From JALZKA01 sp033856515 (lineage in GTDB: Bacteria; Actinomycetota; Thermoleophilia; Solirubrobacterales; 70-9), in assembly GCA_033856515.1 (NCBI GenBank), contig JAWVEY010000070.1, positions 1 to 64,000 of the forward strand: a stretch of DNA of 64,000 nt. Reading direction: 5' to 3'. The notes under the pieces are model-generated. The model was not told the origin of the DNA, made no database searches, and saw nothing but the letters and a program-made list of their open reading frames with translations. Positions 44,364 through 52,757 of this stretch are shown in pieces (within the stretch, counting starts at the first letter, position 1; the number at the start of each line of letters is the position of its first letter). Both the position numbers and the translations under genes were made by a program.

Positions 44364-45703
44364 GCTCCGAGTCCGAAAATCCACTCCTCCAGGTAAGGGA
44401 CCTGCGCGCGACCTACAGCGTCCGTGGATCGTTCTTCGACCGCCTGCGCGGGCGCGAGGCCGGCTCGGTCAAGGCCGTGGACGGAGCTTCGTTCGACGTT
44501 CGGCGGGGCGAGGTGCTCGGAGTCGTCGGCGAGTCAGGCTCCGGCAAGACGACCCTGGGCCGAACGCTCCTCGGGCTCGTCGAGGCCAGCGGCGGCTCCA
44601 TCGTCTTCGACGGCCAGGAGATCGCCGGCCTCTCAGAGAGCCTCTTCCGCACGCTCCGAAAACGACTCCAGATCGTCTTTCAGGACCCCCACGCGTCGCT
44701 CAACCCGGCGATGACAATCGGAACAGCCGTCAGCGACCCGCTGCGCTTCCACGGGCTTGCTGAGGACAAAGAGGCGGTCGTGGCGAAGGTCGAGGCCGCG
44801 CTCGAGCGGGTCGGGCTCGCCCCCGCCGCTCAGTTCATGAGCAAGTACCCCGGCGACCTCTCGGGCGGCCAGAAGCAGCGCGTCGTGCTCGCGCGGGCGA
44901 TCATCCTCGAGCCGGACGTCCTAATCGCCGACGAGCCGATCTCGATGCTCGACATGAGTGTCCGCGCCAAGATCCTGGAGCTGATGCTCGAACTCAAGGA
45001 CGAGCTCGACCTCACCTACGTCTACATCACCCACGACCTCGCGACGGCCAAGTTCTTCTGCGACCGCATCGCGATCATGTACCTGGGGCGGATCGTGGAA
45101 CAAGGTCCGGCCGAGGAGATTTACAGGGACCCGAAGCACCCATACACGCAGGCGCTCCTGCGAGCGATCCCCAACCCCGACCCGACCAGCACCGTTCCGC
45201 GCGACCTGCCCCGGGGCGAGGTGCCTGACGCGGTCCAGCCGCCGCTCGGCTGCAACTTCCACCCGCGCTGCCCCAAGGCGTTCGAGGTGTGCGGGTGGGA
45301 GAGCCGCGACCTGCGCGCGCTGCTCGAGGCGCGCTGGACGAAGCTCTCGGAGGCGGAGTTCGAAGAGGAGCGCGCCATGGTGGGTGGTCTCGAGGGGCTC
45401 GACGTCGCCGCGACCGAAGCGGTCCTTGAGCCCGGGACGGAAGGGACTCCGGAGGACGCGGGCAACATGCTCGGCCGCCTGAAGGCGCAGGATCCCGACG
45501 ATCCGTTCTGGAAGGGCGTCGAAAAGACAAGCACCGAGGAGGACGGGGCGCACGTCCGCTTCCATAAACCGGTGGAGCCACGCTCCCTGGAGGTCGGAGG
45601 GGCGATCGTCGAGTGCCACCTCCACGACCCGGAGGCGATCGAGGCGGCGGAGAGGCTGCGAGCAGGAGCCGGCTCAGCGGACGGTCAGGACGACCCGGTT
45701 TGA
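44360..45703 (+). CDS. Opp/Dpp-type ABC transporter ATP-binding protein (DppF-like) with C-terminal insertion, system 2
   Basis: A 447-aa ATPase, about 100 residues longer than its three paralogues here. Walker A GESGSGKT, Q-loop IVFQDPHASLNPAM, signature LSGGQKQR, Walker B VLIADEPISMLDM, switch YITHDLATAKFFCDRI. The extra length is an acidic, helical-looking insertion between the third C-terminal cysteine (RCPKAFEVC) and the fourth (VECHLHD). Their spacing is 107 residues against 17-18 in the other three ATPases. The start is the ATG at 44360, which overlaps the previous stop. Its 3' end overlaps a convergent gene by 30 bases. Confidence 0.92.
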   Translation: MSSESENPLLQVRDLRATYSVRGSFFDRLRGREAGSVKAVDGASFDVRRGEVLGVVGESGSGKTTLGRTLLGLVEASGGSIVFDGQEIAGLSESLFRTLRKRLQIVFQDPHASLNPAMTIGTAVSDPLRFHGLAEDKEAVVAKVEAALERVGLAPAAQFMSKYPGDLSGGQKQRVVLARAIILEPDVLIADEPISMLDMSVRAKILELMLELKDELDLTYVYITHDLATAKFFCDRIAIMYLGRIVEQGPAEEIYRDPKHPYTQALLRAIPNPDPTSTVPRDLPRGEVPDAVQPPLGCNFHPRCPKAFEVCGWESRDLRALLEARWTKLSEAEFEEERAMVGGLEGLDVAATEAVLEPGTEGTPEDAGNMLGRLKAQDPDDPFWKGVEKTSTEEDGAHVRFHKPVEPRSLEVGGAIVECHLHDPEAIEAAERLRAGAGSADGQDDPV

Positions 45704-46567
45704 GTCCGGGTCGCGAAAGCTGATTGCGCCGCCCAACCGCTCGATCTGAACGCCCGCCTGCTCGAGGCCCGTCGCGGCGGCCTCGACGGCGTCGCCACTG
45801 CGCAGGCGAAGCTCGAACGACTCGAGGCCCGGCCGGTCGGCAGGCGCCGGGCTCGCTCCGGCCGAGTGCCACGAGTTCGCACCGATGTGGTGGTGATAGA
45901 GGCCCTCGGCCAGAAACACGGCGCTAGGGCCGAAGCGCTGGCGCTCGGCGAGCCCGACGGTGTCGCGCCAGAACCCGAGGGCACGCGCACTATCCGCGGT
46001 CATCAGGTGGATGTGCCCGATGTCGGGTGCATCGGCGTCCTTCGCTGCCTCCTCCAGGAGAGCCGGAAGGTCGAGTGGCGCGGTGAACATGCCAACCTGT
46101 CCGGGCTCGCCATCTGGCCACTCCTCGAACTGCCGGTCGCGGTAGAGCTCGATCCCATTCCCCTCGGGATCGGCGAAGTAGACCGCCTCCGAGACGCCGT
46201 GGTCGGAAGCTCCCTGGAACTCGCGCGCGACCTGGGCCGTACGCGCCACGGCCGCCGCAAGCGACGGACGGTCCGGGTACCGGAACGCGGTGTGAAAGAG
46301 CCCTGTATGCGGGACACGCACCGGCTCGGCTCCCGCTGACAGTTCGGTGGTCAGGCGAATGAGCGGATGCTCGCCGGCCCCCCGGAGCTCGGTCACCGCG
46401 CCGTCTTCCGAGGACGTGACAAGGCCGACGCCCTCCTCGTAGAAGTTCCGCTGCGCCCCCGCGTCGGCAGCGCGCAGGCTCACGGTGCCTACGACCGAGT
46501 CGAAGAGATGCGAAAGCTCGTCAGCGCTCGCCACGGGATGCCGCTTCCCGCTCACGGTCAAGCTCAA
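45674..46567 (-). CDS. Two-module VOC protein, catechol-2,3-dioxygenase (CatE)-like
   Basis: A 297-aa protein made of two VOC modules. The first (VVGTVSLRAADAGAQRNFYEEGVGL ... GLFHTAFRYPDR ... AVYFADPEGNGIELYRDR) and the second (DIGHIHLMTADSARALGFWRDTVGL ... LYHHHIGANSWHS ... SFRDPDSNRVVL) follow the extradiol dioxygenase pattern of Bacillus CatE/YfiE. Metal ligands would be His in GHIHLMT, His in the HHHIG strand and an acidic residue in the last strand. At that last site ISFRDPDSNRVVLTVR shows no clear Glu, so activity is uncertain. The TTG start at 46567 is weakly supported. It is convergent with the ABC block. Confidence 0.78.
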   Translation of the reverse strand: MSLTVSGKRHPVASADELSHLFDSVVGTVSLRAADAGAQRNFYEEGVGLVTSSEDGAVTELRGAGEHPLIRLTTELSAGAEPVRVPHTGLFHTAFRYPDRPSLAAAVARTAQVAREFQGASDHGVSEAVYFADPEGNGIELYRDRQFEEWPDGEPGQVGMFTAPLDLPALLEEAAKDADAPDIGHIHLMTADSARALGFWRDTVGLAERQRFGPSAVFLAEGLYHHHIGANSWHSAGASPAPADRPGLESFELRLRSGDAVEAAATGLEQAGVQIERLGGAISFRDPDSNRVVLTVR

Positions 46568-46652
46568 TCCGCTTCGGCTTGCGCGACGTGTCGATCTGTT
46601 CAGATCCTCCAGAAAGACAATAGTTAGGGATAGGGATACCTAATAAGGCGAC

Positions 46653-47186
46653 CTAACAGAACTTTTCTGCGATCTGCTCCACCGTCCCCATTGTTCGCAT
46701 CGTCCACGGGCCTACGGCCCGCTCCAGAGCCTTCAGGTTGAGGTCACTCGTCTGCGTGCCGGCAGCCGGCAGCCAGAGGAGCTCGGTGCCCTCCAGGGAG
46801 AGCGGATCGGTCTCGAGTTCGAGGGCGAGCGCCTCAGCGGCCTTTGCCTTCGCAGGCTTCTTCGGCAAGAACGCGACCTGGAGCTTGCCCTTCGACGCCT
46901 TGACCTGCTTGGCGCTGAACGGCTCGAGGCCAGCGATCTTCGAGAGCTGCGCGGCGGAGCGCAAGAACACCGGCACCTCGAAGCCAAGCTCGGCCTCGAG
47001 CGCCGACTCCATCTCGGCCTGCTTGGGCTTGGCATTGCCGGGCGCCTCGAAGAGCACGTTGCCGCTCGCCCTGAAAGTCGCGACATCCTCGAAGCCGCAC
47101 GCCTCGAACGCCGCGACGAGGCGATCCTTGGTGGCCGTGCGGCCACCGACGTTGATGGCGCGGAGAAACGCTGCGTAGCTAGCCAC
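46653..47186 (-). CDS. DUF1697 family protein
   Basis: A 177-aa cytoplasmic protein. The N-terminus ASYAAFLRAINVGG is the hallmark of DUF1697, followed by LVAAFEACGFEDVATFRASGNVLFEAP and a ferredoxin-like C-terminal half. LPAAGTQTSDLNLKALERAVG precedes the closing segment TMRTMGTVEQIAEKF, again as in the family. The function of the family is unknown. It is divergent from crcB, with 35 bp between starts. Confidence 0.9.
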   Translation of the reverse strand: MASYAAFLRAINVGGRTATKDRLVAAFEACGFEDVATFRASGNVLFEAPGNAKPKQAEMESALEAELGFEVPVFLRSAAQLSKIAGLEPFSAKQVKASKGKLQVAFLPKKPAKAKAAEALALELETDPLSLEGTELLWLPAAGTQTSDLNLKALERAVGPWTMRTMGTVEQIAEKFC

Positions 47187-47221
47187 CCCTCAGAAGCTAT
47201 CGGTGTCTCCCGAAGCGAGGG

Positions 47222-47602
47222 ATGCGATCACCCAGCGCGAATAGGCAGGCGGTGTTCCTTCTCGTTGGCCTAGCGGGCTTCGCAGGCGTCGTTGCCCGAT
47301 ACCTGATCTCGACTCCCTTTCACGGGACAGACCTGCCTTGGGTGACCGCCGCCATCAACGTGAGCGGCTCGTTCTTGCTCGGTGTGCTTGTCTCGAGCCA
47401 TGCGTTCAGCCCGGATGTCCGCACGGTCGCCGGGGTCGGGTTTCTCGGCGGCTTCACGACCTTCTCGACCTTCTCGGTCCAAGCCTTCCTTGACGTCGAA
47501 GGCGGTGAGCCGATGCGCGCGCTGGTCTACGTGGCCGCCTCGGTCCTCCTCGGCCTAGCCGCGGCAGCCTCCGGTTACTACCTGGGTCGAGCCGCGCTCT
47601 AA
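47222..47602 (+). CDS. crcB: Fluoride ion channel CrcB/Fluc
   Basis: A 126-aa protein with four membrane segments: FLLVGLAGFAGVVARYLIS; WVTAAINVSGSFLLGVLVSSH, with the conserved Asn; VRTVAGVGFLGGFTTFSTFSVQAF, with the GGFTTFSTF motif that includes the Phe-box and the central Na+ site; and VYVAASVLLGLAAAASGYYLG. It works as a dual-topology dimer that exports fluoride. Many genomes carry two crcB copies; only one is in this window. No fluoride riboswitch fits in the 35-bp gap upstream. Confidence 0.92.
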   Translation: MRSPSANRQAVFLLVGLAGFAGVVARYLISTPFHGTDLPWVTAAINVSGSFLLGVLVSSHAFSPDVRTVAGVGFLGGFTTFSTFSVQAFLDVEGGEPMRALVYVAASVLLGLAAAASGYYLGRAAL

Positions 47603-47615
47603 AGGCGCTAACCCA

Positions 47616-47720
47616 CGAGGTCGGCCTTGACCCGGTATGGCCGGGTTGAGCGCCCCTTCGATTCCGCCATTCGGTCGAAGGGGTGATTGACCCTGTGTGG
47701 CCGGGTGAACCCCGACCTCG
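47616..47720. repeat. 105-nt element that folds into a cloverleaf of inverted and direct repeats
   Basis: A closing stem pairs 47616-47624 (CGAGGTCGG) with 47712-47720 (CCGACCTCG). Inside are three hairpins: 47630-47635/47641-47646, 47651-47661/47675-47685 (11 bp, one G-T) and 47690-47693/47703-47706. The outer two arms belong to a 23-bp direct repeat (47627-47649 and 47687-47709, 19 of 23 identical). It could be a structured RNA, a dispersed palindromic repeat or a cruciform. It lies between crcB and a small gene and is not explained by coding. Confidence 0.6.
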
Positions 47721-47764
47721 GCGGTTCGTGCTGCGGCGGGCGCGCTTGACTCGGATGCGAACAT

Positions 47765-48124
47765 GTGTTCGTGACCGCTGCAGGCTCCCCCCGCTCCCGC
47801 CTTCTTCGTGCGATCGAGCGCGGCAACCTGGAGCTGGTGCGCCTCGCCGCGGTCGAGTGCGAGCGGATCGAGCTTGAGGACGCGCTTCGGATCCTGCTCC
47901 TCATCCGCGATCAGGATCCGGACCGGTACGAGCAAGCGGCCGTTCGCTGGAGCGGCCGTCTCCTCGCGAGCCGTCCCGCGATTGGGTTCGGGCGCGCGGG
48001 CGAGATCCTCTCGAGCGCCGAGGGCCTCGCAAGCCCGGACGGTGCCGTGGCCGCCTCGCGCCTCGCGCTCGTGATGCGAGCGTGCGGCGAACCGCGGCTG
48101 GCCGAAGTACTTGAGCGCTCCTGA
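47765..48124 (+). CDS. Small helical protein of unknown function
   Basis: A 119-aa protein with a GTG start at 47765 (another GTG at 47771 is in frame). It is predicted to be all-helical: RSRLLRAIERGNLELVRLAAVECERIELEDALRILLLIRDQDPDRYEQAAVRWSGRLL, then an SSAEGLASPDGAVAASRLALVMRACG segment. It has the look of short helical-repeat proteins but matches no family I know. It is convergent with the acetyltransferase gene, 3 bases apart. Confidence 0.65.
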   Translation: MFVTAAGSPRSRLLRAIERGNLELVRLAAVECERIELEDALRILLLIRDQDPDRYEQAAVRWSGRLLASRPAIGFGRAGEILSSAEGLASPDGAVAASRLALVMRACGEPRLAEVLERS

Positions 48125-48127
48125 CGC

Positions 48128-48550
48128 TTAGCCGCCTTGGCGGCGCACCATGTACCGGCCCGGAGGGATGGGGATGAACCCGAACCGCTCGTACAACGCG
48201 TGTGCATCTTGGGTTGCCAGCATCATCTGGCGCAGGCCGAGCCGCTCGGCCTCGGCCCTTGCGGCCTCGGCCAACCTCTTGCCGAGACCCTTACCGCGGT
48301 GCTCCTCGAGAACGAACAGGTCCGCGAGCCACGCGAACGTCGCGCCGTCGGTGACGAGTCGAGCGAATCCGGCCTGGGCGCCATCGGGCGCGTAGAGGCC
48401 GAAGACGGTCGAACCCTGGATCGAGCGCTCCACTACGTCGCGCTCGACGCCAGGCGACCAGTACGCAGTGCGAAGAAAGCCCCAGATCACGTCGACGTCG
48501 AGCCGCGACGGATCGCCCGAGATCTCGTAGCCGTCGGTATTCGCGCCCAT
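48128..48550 (-). CDS. GNAT-family N-acetyltransferase
   Basis: A 140-aa protein. The N-terminal part DVIWGFLRTAYWSPGVERDVVERSIQGSTVFGLY is typical of a GNAT subgroup that opens with 'DxxxIxxFLxxxYWsxgR'. The acetyl-CoA loop is LFVLEEHRGKGLGKRLAEA, followed by LMMLATQDAHALYERFGF-type strands (here RQMMLATQDAHALYERFGF). It is the last gene of a four-gene minus-strand run (GFA, MFS, TauE, GNAT). The substrate is unknown. Confidence 0.88.
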   Translation of the reverse strand: MGANTDGYEISGDPSRLDVDVIWGFLRTAYWSPGVERDVVERSIQGSTVFGLYAPDGAQAGFARLVTDGATFAWLADLFVLEEHRGKGLGKRLAEAARAEAERLGLRQMMLATQDAHALYERFGFIPIPPGRYMVRRQGG

Positions 48551-48561
48551 GATGCGAGAAG

Positions 48562-49311
48562 CTACCCGCCCGCGATGCCGGCGACGATGCTGGCGATACC
48601 CGAGACCACGATGAGCCCGAGGCCGGCTGCGCGGAACGAGCGGTGATCGAAGCGGTCGAAGAGAATGCGGCCCGCCGAGCGCCCCACGACGACCATCAAG
48701 ACGAGGACGGCAAGGATCGCGATGTTCGGCAGTTCCGCCCGGCCGTCCGCAGCGACCAGTGCGATCGCTCCCATGATGTTGAGCCCCAGGAGCAGGGCGG
48801 CCATTGTGTCTCGGAAGGGCTCGGGGCGGATGCCTTTGCTCTGAAGAAACAGGACGAGCGGCGGACCGGCCGTCGCCGTGGTGGTGGTCAGGGTCCCTGA
48901 GGCAAGGCCAGCGGCGGCTCGCCCGACCGGATTCCCTTCCTGCGGCTCCGCGTGGCCGCTCCGGGCCTGGATCACGACGGCCACGATCACCGAGATCCCC
49001 ACGATCACCTGCAGGGTCGGCTTGGAAAGCGCAATCAGGATGAAAATCCCCGCGACGACCCCTGGCACGGCCCAGCAGAGGATGCGGATCACCTCGCCTC
49101 GCAAAACCTCCGACGGGCGCTTCTCGGCAAGCATGATCAGGAGGTTCAGGGCGGTCCCCAGAGCGAGCAGGATGGTGATCGCCTCGGCGGGCTCGGCGAC
49201 AGCGAAGACAGCCGGGCCGGCCACTAGGGCAAAGCCGAAGCCCATTGCCGACTGAAGCGTCGCCCCTGCCGTGACGCCAACCGCGACCAGGATGACCTCG
49301 AGCGGCTCCAT
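48562..49311 (-). CDS. TauE/SafE family membrane transporter
   Basis: A 249-aa membrane protein with about eight hydrophobic segments. It opens with EVILVAVGVTAGATLQSAMGFGFALVAGPAV, the first TauE/SafE repeat. The second half repeats it (AAAGLASGTLTTTTATAGPPLVLFL). Such proteins are thought to export sulfite, sulfoacetate or related organosulfur anions. The ATG at 49311 overlaps the stop of the upstream MFS gene (ATGA), so the two are likely translated together. Confidence 0.87.
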   Translation of the reverse strand: MEPLEVILVAVGVTAGATLQSAMGFGFALVAGPAVFAVAEPAEAITILLALGTALNLLIMLAEKRPSEVLRGEVIRILCWAVPGVVAGIFILIALSKPTLQVIVGISVIVAVVIQARSGHAEPQEGNPVGRAAAGLASGTLTTTTATAGPPLVLFLQSKGIRPEPFRDTMAALLLGLNIMGAIALVAADGRAELPNIAILAVLVLMVVVGRSAGRILFDRFDHRSFRAAGLGLIVVSGIASIVAGIAGG

Positions 49312-50555
49312 CAGCTGAGCGGGTGCGCGAGCTCGTCCTGCCTGAGCCGGCCGAGCCGGAACATGACGGGAGCGGCGACGGCCGAGACCGCCGCCGCCGC
49401 GACAAAGACAGCCGTAATGCCGAACGCCTCGGCCGCCGGGCCCGCAAGCGCCATCGACGCCGGCAGCAGCGCGAGCGAAAGGAAGAAGTCGAGGCTCGAT
49501 ACGCGGCCACGCAACGCGCCGGGAACCCGGCGCTGGAGGAGCGTCCCCCAGATCACCGTTCCTACGCCCTCGGTTACGCCGACGACGATCGCGGCGACCA
49601 GCAGGACCCAAAGCTCAGTGGCAATGCCGAACAGCGCAAGCGGCAGCAGTCCCACACCCCAGACTCCAAGCATCACGGTGAGGTAGCGGCGCGGAAGCGG
49701 CCTGGACGAGATGCCCAAAGCGCCAATCGCTGAGCCGATCCCAAAGGTCGCGAGCAACATGCCGTACTCGGCGGACCCTCCGCCGACGCGGTCCGAGATC
49801 ACGAAGGGAGTGAGCACCTCGAACGGCCCGACGAAGAAAAACACCGCGACGAACGCGAACGTGAGCGTGGCCCAAAGCCAGGGCGTCCGGCGCACGTACG
49901 AAACGCCCTCGCGCAGGTCGTGGAGAGCGGTGGGCCGCTCCTCGCTCGACCTCTCAGGTCTTGAGTCGACCCGCATCAGGGTCAGACAGCCGGCAGAGAA
50001 GAGGAAAGCGGCGGCGGCCATGCCGATGGCGAGCCCAGGATCGAGCAGGGCCACCGCTATGCCTCCCAGCGCCGGCCCAACCGCCTGCTGCGCGAGCGGC
50101 CGCACCACGCCTTCGAGCCCGTTGGCCGCGAGGATCTCGTCGTCGGGCAGAAGCTGGGGGACTAGGGCTGTGTAGCTGGGAATGAACATCGCCTCGGCCG
50201 CGCCGACCACGCCGCTAGCGACGGCGAGATGCCAGAGCTCGAGCGCGTCGGTCACCGAAAGCACCGCGATCACCGCGACCGTGGCCGCGCGTAGAAGGTC
50301 CGCGCTCAGCATCACCAGGCGCCGTGGCAGCCGGTCGGCGACGATGCCAGCGGGAAGCATCAAGCCGATCAGCCCGATGCTGTAGGCGGTCGCGACGATC
50401 GAAAGCTGCACGGGTCCGCCGTCGAGCTCGATCACCTGCCAGGCAAGCGCGACCAGCCACATCCCGTCGCCCGCCAGCGACACTGCCAAGCCGGTCCACA
50501 GGAGCCGGAAGTCGCGGTGGCGGAGCGGGCGCAGGGCGGGGATTGAGAGTCTCAC
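49311..50555 (-). CDS. MFS transporter (MFS_3, EntS-like)
   Basis: A 414-aa membrane protein with twelve predicted segments. The opening (LRPLRHRDFRLLWTGLAVSLAGDGMWLVALAWQVIEL) is typical of the MFS_3 group. Motif A appears as GIVADRLPRRLVMLSADLLRA. It probably exports a small molecule by proton antiport. Its partner gene for a TauE/SafE protein overlaps at the 3' end. A second MFS protein of the same broad type is encoded at 51489-52757. Confidence 0.9.
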   Translation of the reverse strand: MRLSIPALRPLRHRDFRLLWTGLAVSLAGDGMWLVALAWQVIELDGGPVQLSIVATAYSIGLIGLMLPAGIVADRLPRRLVMLSADLLRAATVAVIAVLSVTDALELWHLAVASGVVGAAEAMFIPSYTALVPQLLPDDEILAANGLEGVVRPLAQQAVGPALGGIAVALLDPGLAIGMAAAAFLFSAGCLTLMRVDSRPERSSEERPTALHDLREGVSYVRRTPWLWATLTFAFVAVFFFVGPFEVLTPFVISDRVGGGSAEYGMLLATFGIGSAIGALGISSRPLPRRYLTVMLGVWGVGLLPLALFGIATELWVLLVAAIVVGVTEGVGTVIWGTLLQRRVPGALRGRVSSLDFFLSLALLPASMALAGPAAEAFGITAVFVAAAAVSAVAAPVMFRLGRLRQDELAHPLS

Positions 50556-50572
50556 CCTCGGCCCCCTGTCAG

Positions 50573-50992
50573 TCAGGTGCCGGGGAATGCCCCGTCGAAG
50601 CAGGGCAGGCCATCGTCAGGGATCGGCTCCCAGACCGCGGCGTTTGCGACGAACTGGCGACCCTGCATGCGGATGCCTGGGTCCCCGTCGATCACGCCCA
50701 TCCTGACGAGCACGATCTCATCCGAGTCGGGCGGGCAGCCGAAAAGGGCCGATCCACACTCGGCGCAAAAGACTTTCGCGAAGCCTCCTTCGGGCTTCCA
50801 CGCCCGCAGGTGCTCCTCGCCCGCGACGACTCGAAGCGTGCCGGGAACGATGCGCGCGGTCGCCGAAGCGGCGCCGCCGGTGCGGCGCTGGCAGCGGGTG
50901 CAGTGGCAGTAGCCGGCGGCCGCGAGCGGCTCGTCGATCTCGAACTGCACTGCCTCGCATCCGCAGTGTCCTGTGAGCACGGGGTCAGCCAT
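50573..50992 (-). CDS. GFA family (CENP-V/GFA domain) protein
   Basis: A 139-aa zinc protein. Motifs are TGHCGCEAVQFEID, GYCHCTRCQRRTGG and FCAECGSALFGCP, giving the conserved Cys sets for two zinc ions of the GFA (glutathione-dependent formaldehyde-activating-like) fold. No glutathione system is expected in actinobacteria, so the historic name should not be taken as function. It is first in the minus-strand run, 17 bp before the MFS gene and divergent from a GNAT gene. Confidence 0.9.
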   Translation of the reverse strand: MADPVLTGHCGCEAVQFEIDEPLAAAGYCHCTRCQRRTGGAASATARIVPGTLRVVAGEEHLRAWKPEGGFAKVFCAECGSALFGCPPDSDEIVLVRMGVIDGDPGIRMQGRQFVANAAVWEPIPDDGLPCFDGAFPGT

Positions 50993-51015
50993 TAATTCAG
51001 CCTACGCTAGACGCC

Positions 51016-51483
51016 GTGCCGATCACTTTCCGCCCCGTCCCGCTCGAAGAAGAGCCCGCTCGCTCGCTCGTCACCGCCATGCGCGAAGAGATCGCGAAGA
51101 TCTATACGGGCGTCGTCCTCGACGGTCCCGAGATGCCCAGGGCCGGGCCCCGAGAGCTGGGACCGCCCGGAGGCGTGTTCCTGGTCGGATTCGACGAGTC
51201 CGGCGTGGCGGTCTGCGGCGGTGGCGTCAAGGACCTCGGCGATGGTGCCTGCGAGATCAAGCGGATGTACGTGATCCCGGAAGCGCGAAACGCCGGCAGG
51301 GGCAGGGAGCTTCTGGTGGCGCTTGAAGAGGCTGCGCGAGAGCTCGGCTACGAGCGCGCTCGGCTCGACACCGGCCCAGACCAGCACGGGGCCCGGCGCA
51401 TGTACCAGGAGGCGGGGTACGAGCCGATCGAGAACTTCAACGGAAACCCGATCGCAACGTTTTTCGGAGAAAAGACACTGTAG
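51016..51483 (+). CDS. GNAT-family N-acetyltransferase
   Basis: A 155-aa protein. The core strands and acetyl-CoA loop are clear: CEIKRMYVIPEARNAGRGRELLVALEEAARELGYERARLDTG, then QHGARRMYQEAGYEPIENFNGN. The loop R-N-A-G-R-G replaces the common R/Q-G-x-G-x-G/A. It lies 5 bp upstream of the MFS gene on the same strand, so the two are probably co-transcribed with the cupin and thioredoxin-fold genes. Confidence 0.88.
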   Translation: MPITFRPVPLEEEPARSLVTAMREEIAKIYTGVVLDGPEMPRAGPRELGPPGGVFLVGFDESGVAVCGGGVKDLGDGACEIKRMYVIPEARNAGRGRELLVALEEAARELGYERARLDTGPDQHGARRMYQEAGYEPIENFNGNPIATFFGEKTL

Positions 51484-51488
51484 GAACC

Positions 51489-52757
51489 ATGAACGCGAGT
51501 GGGAGCAACCGAGACTCAAGGCTTCTCGTCGGAGCCGTCGGGCTGTCGGCAGGCGGCGACTTCCTTGCTCTGATACCGCTCGCGGCGCTGGTCTCCGAGC
51601 TCTCCGGGTCCGGATGGGCCGTCTCCGCCCTCTTCGTCGCGCTCTGGGGCCCAATGGTCCTGTTCTCGTCTCCGGCCGGGCGGCTGATCGACCGTGTCGA
51701 GACCCGGAGTCTTTTGATCGTCTCCTCCCTGGTCCAAGCCGTGATCGCGGCCACCCTGATCCTCGCTACGGACTCGGTCGCCGCGATCATCGCCCTCGTC
51801 GCGCTCCTCGGCTCGGTCAATGCCTTCTCGTCGCCGGCCGAGTTCGCGCTGACTGGCTCGGTCGCCTCGGGCGAGCGGCTCAAGATCCTGAACGGCCACG
51901 TCGAGACCGCCCGCTATATGGGCATGACGATCGGGCCGATCGTGGGTGGCGCGCTGGCAGGCGCCGGAGGGATCGAGATCGCGCTCGCCATCAACGCGCT
52001 GACGTTCGCGGCGGTGGCCGTGGCGGCGTGGATGCTGACGGTGCGCCGCCAGCCCTCCTCGGCGCACGAGGATGCCGAGGCCGAGGTTCGCGGCGGTTTC
52101 GAGATCCTCGGTCACGACCCGGTCCTGCGCCTCATGATGGGGGTGACCTTCGTGACGCTCCTCCTCATGACTGGCGTCGCGACAGCAGAGGTCTTCTACG
52201 TGACGGAGGACCTCGATGGCGGCGATTTCGGGTACGGAGCGGTGATGACGGCGTGGACCCTGGGGATGGCGGGAGGGGCCCTGTTCATCTCGTCGCGCAT
52301 CGGCGCCACAGCGCTCGCGTCGATGGCCATGGTGATGATCATGGTCCAGGGCGGCGGCCTCTCCGTTCAGACGATCGCGCTCTCGCTGCCACTCGCGATT
52401 GGCTGCTACCTCGTCGGCGGCCTCGGTCACGGCACCAAGAATGTCCTGGTCCGCACGCTGATCCACGAGCGCACACCGGCGAACGCGCATGGACGGTCGG
52501 GCGCCGCTTACAACGCGCTGCGAAACGGCGCTGAGCTGGGCGCACTCGCGATCGGCGCATTCTTGGTCGAGGCGCTCGGCGCCCGCGGAACCCTCGCAAT
52601 CCAGGGTGCCGCCCCGATCCTCGTCGCGCTCGCAGGGCTCGTAATCCTGACTTTCAGGCTCGGGGGAGGCCCCAGCGCCGAACCGGAGCCCATCAGTGAA
52701 ACCATGGACGACGAAGCGACGGCGCCCACGGCGCCAGTGAGAGGAGAGATGGCATGA
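51489..52757 (+). CDS. MFS transporter
   Basis: A 422-aa membrane protein with about twelve segments. The opening (LLVGAVGLSAGGDFLALIPLAALVSELSGSGWAVSALF) and motif A-like PAGRLIDRVETRSLLIVSSLVQA fit the MFS_3 exporter type. Two acidic residues lie in or near the first membrane segments (GDF, SEL). The C-terminal tail is hydrophilic and acidic. Its stop overlaps the ATG of the cupin gene (ATGA). Confidence 0.9.
   Translation: MNASGSNRDSRLLVGAVGLSAGGDFLALIPLAALVSELSGSGWAVSALFVALWGPMVLFSSPAGRLIDRVETRSLLIVSSLVQAVIAATLILATDSVAAIIALVALLGSVNAFSSPAEFALTGSVASGERLKILNGHVETARYMGMTIGPIVGGALAGAGGIEIALAINALTFAAVAVAAWMLTVRRQPSSAHEDAEAEVRGGFEILGHDPVLRLMMGVTFVTLLLMTGVATAEVFYVTEDLDGGDFGYGAVMTAWTLGMAGGALFISSRIGATALASMAMVMIMVQGGGLSVQTIALSLPLAIGCYLVGGLGHGTKNVLVRTLIHERTPANAHGRSGAAYNALRNGAELGALAIGAFLVEALGARGTLAIQGAAPILVALAGLVILTFRLGGGPSAEPEPISETMDDEATAPTAPVRGEMA

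Noticed and set aside
46623..46657. GTTAGG/CCTAAC inverted repeat upstream of the VOC dioxygenase-like gene as an operator
   Set aside because: The arms are only 6 bp, far apart, and one overlaps the stop codon of the neighbouring gene; too weak to list.
47187..47221. Fluoride riboswitch before crcB
   Set aside because: The gap is only 35 bp and no pseudoknot-like motif can be found in it or in the end of the divergent gene.
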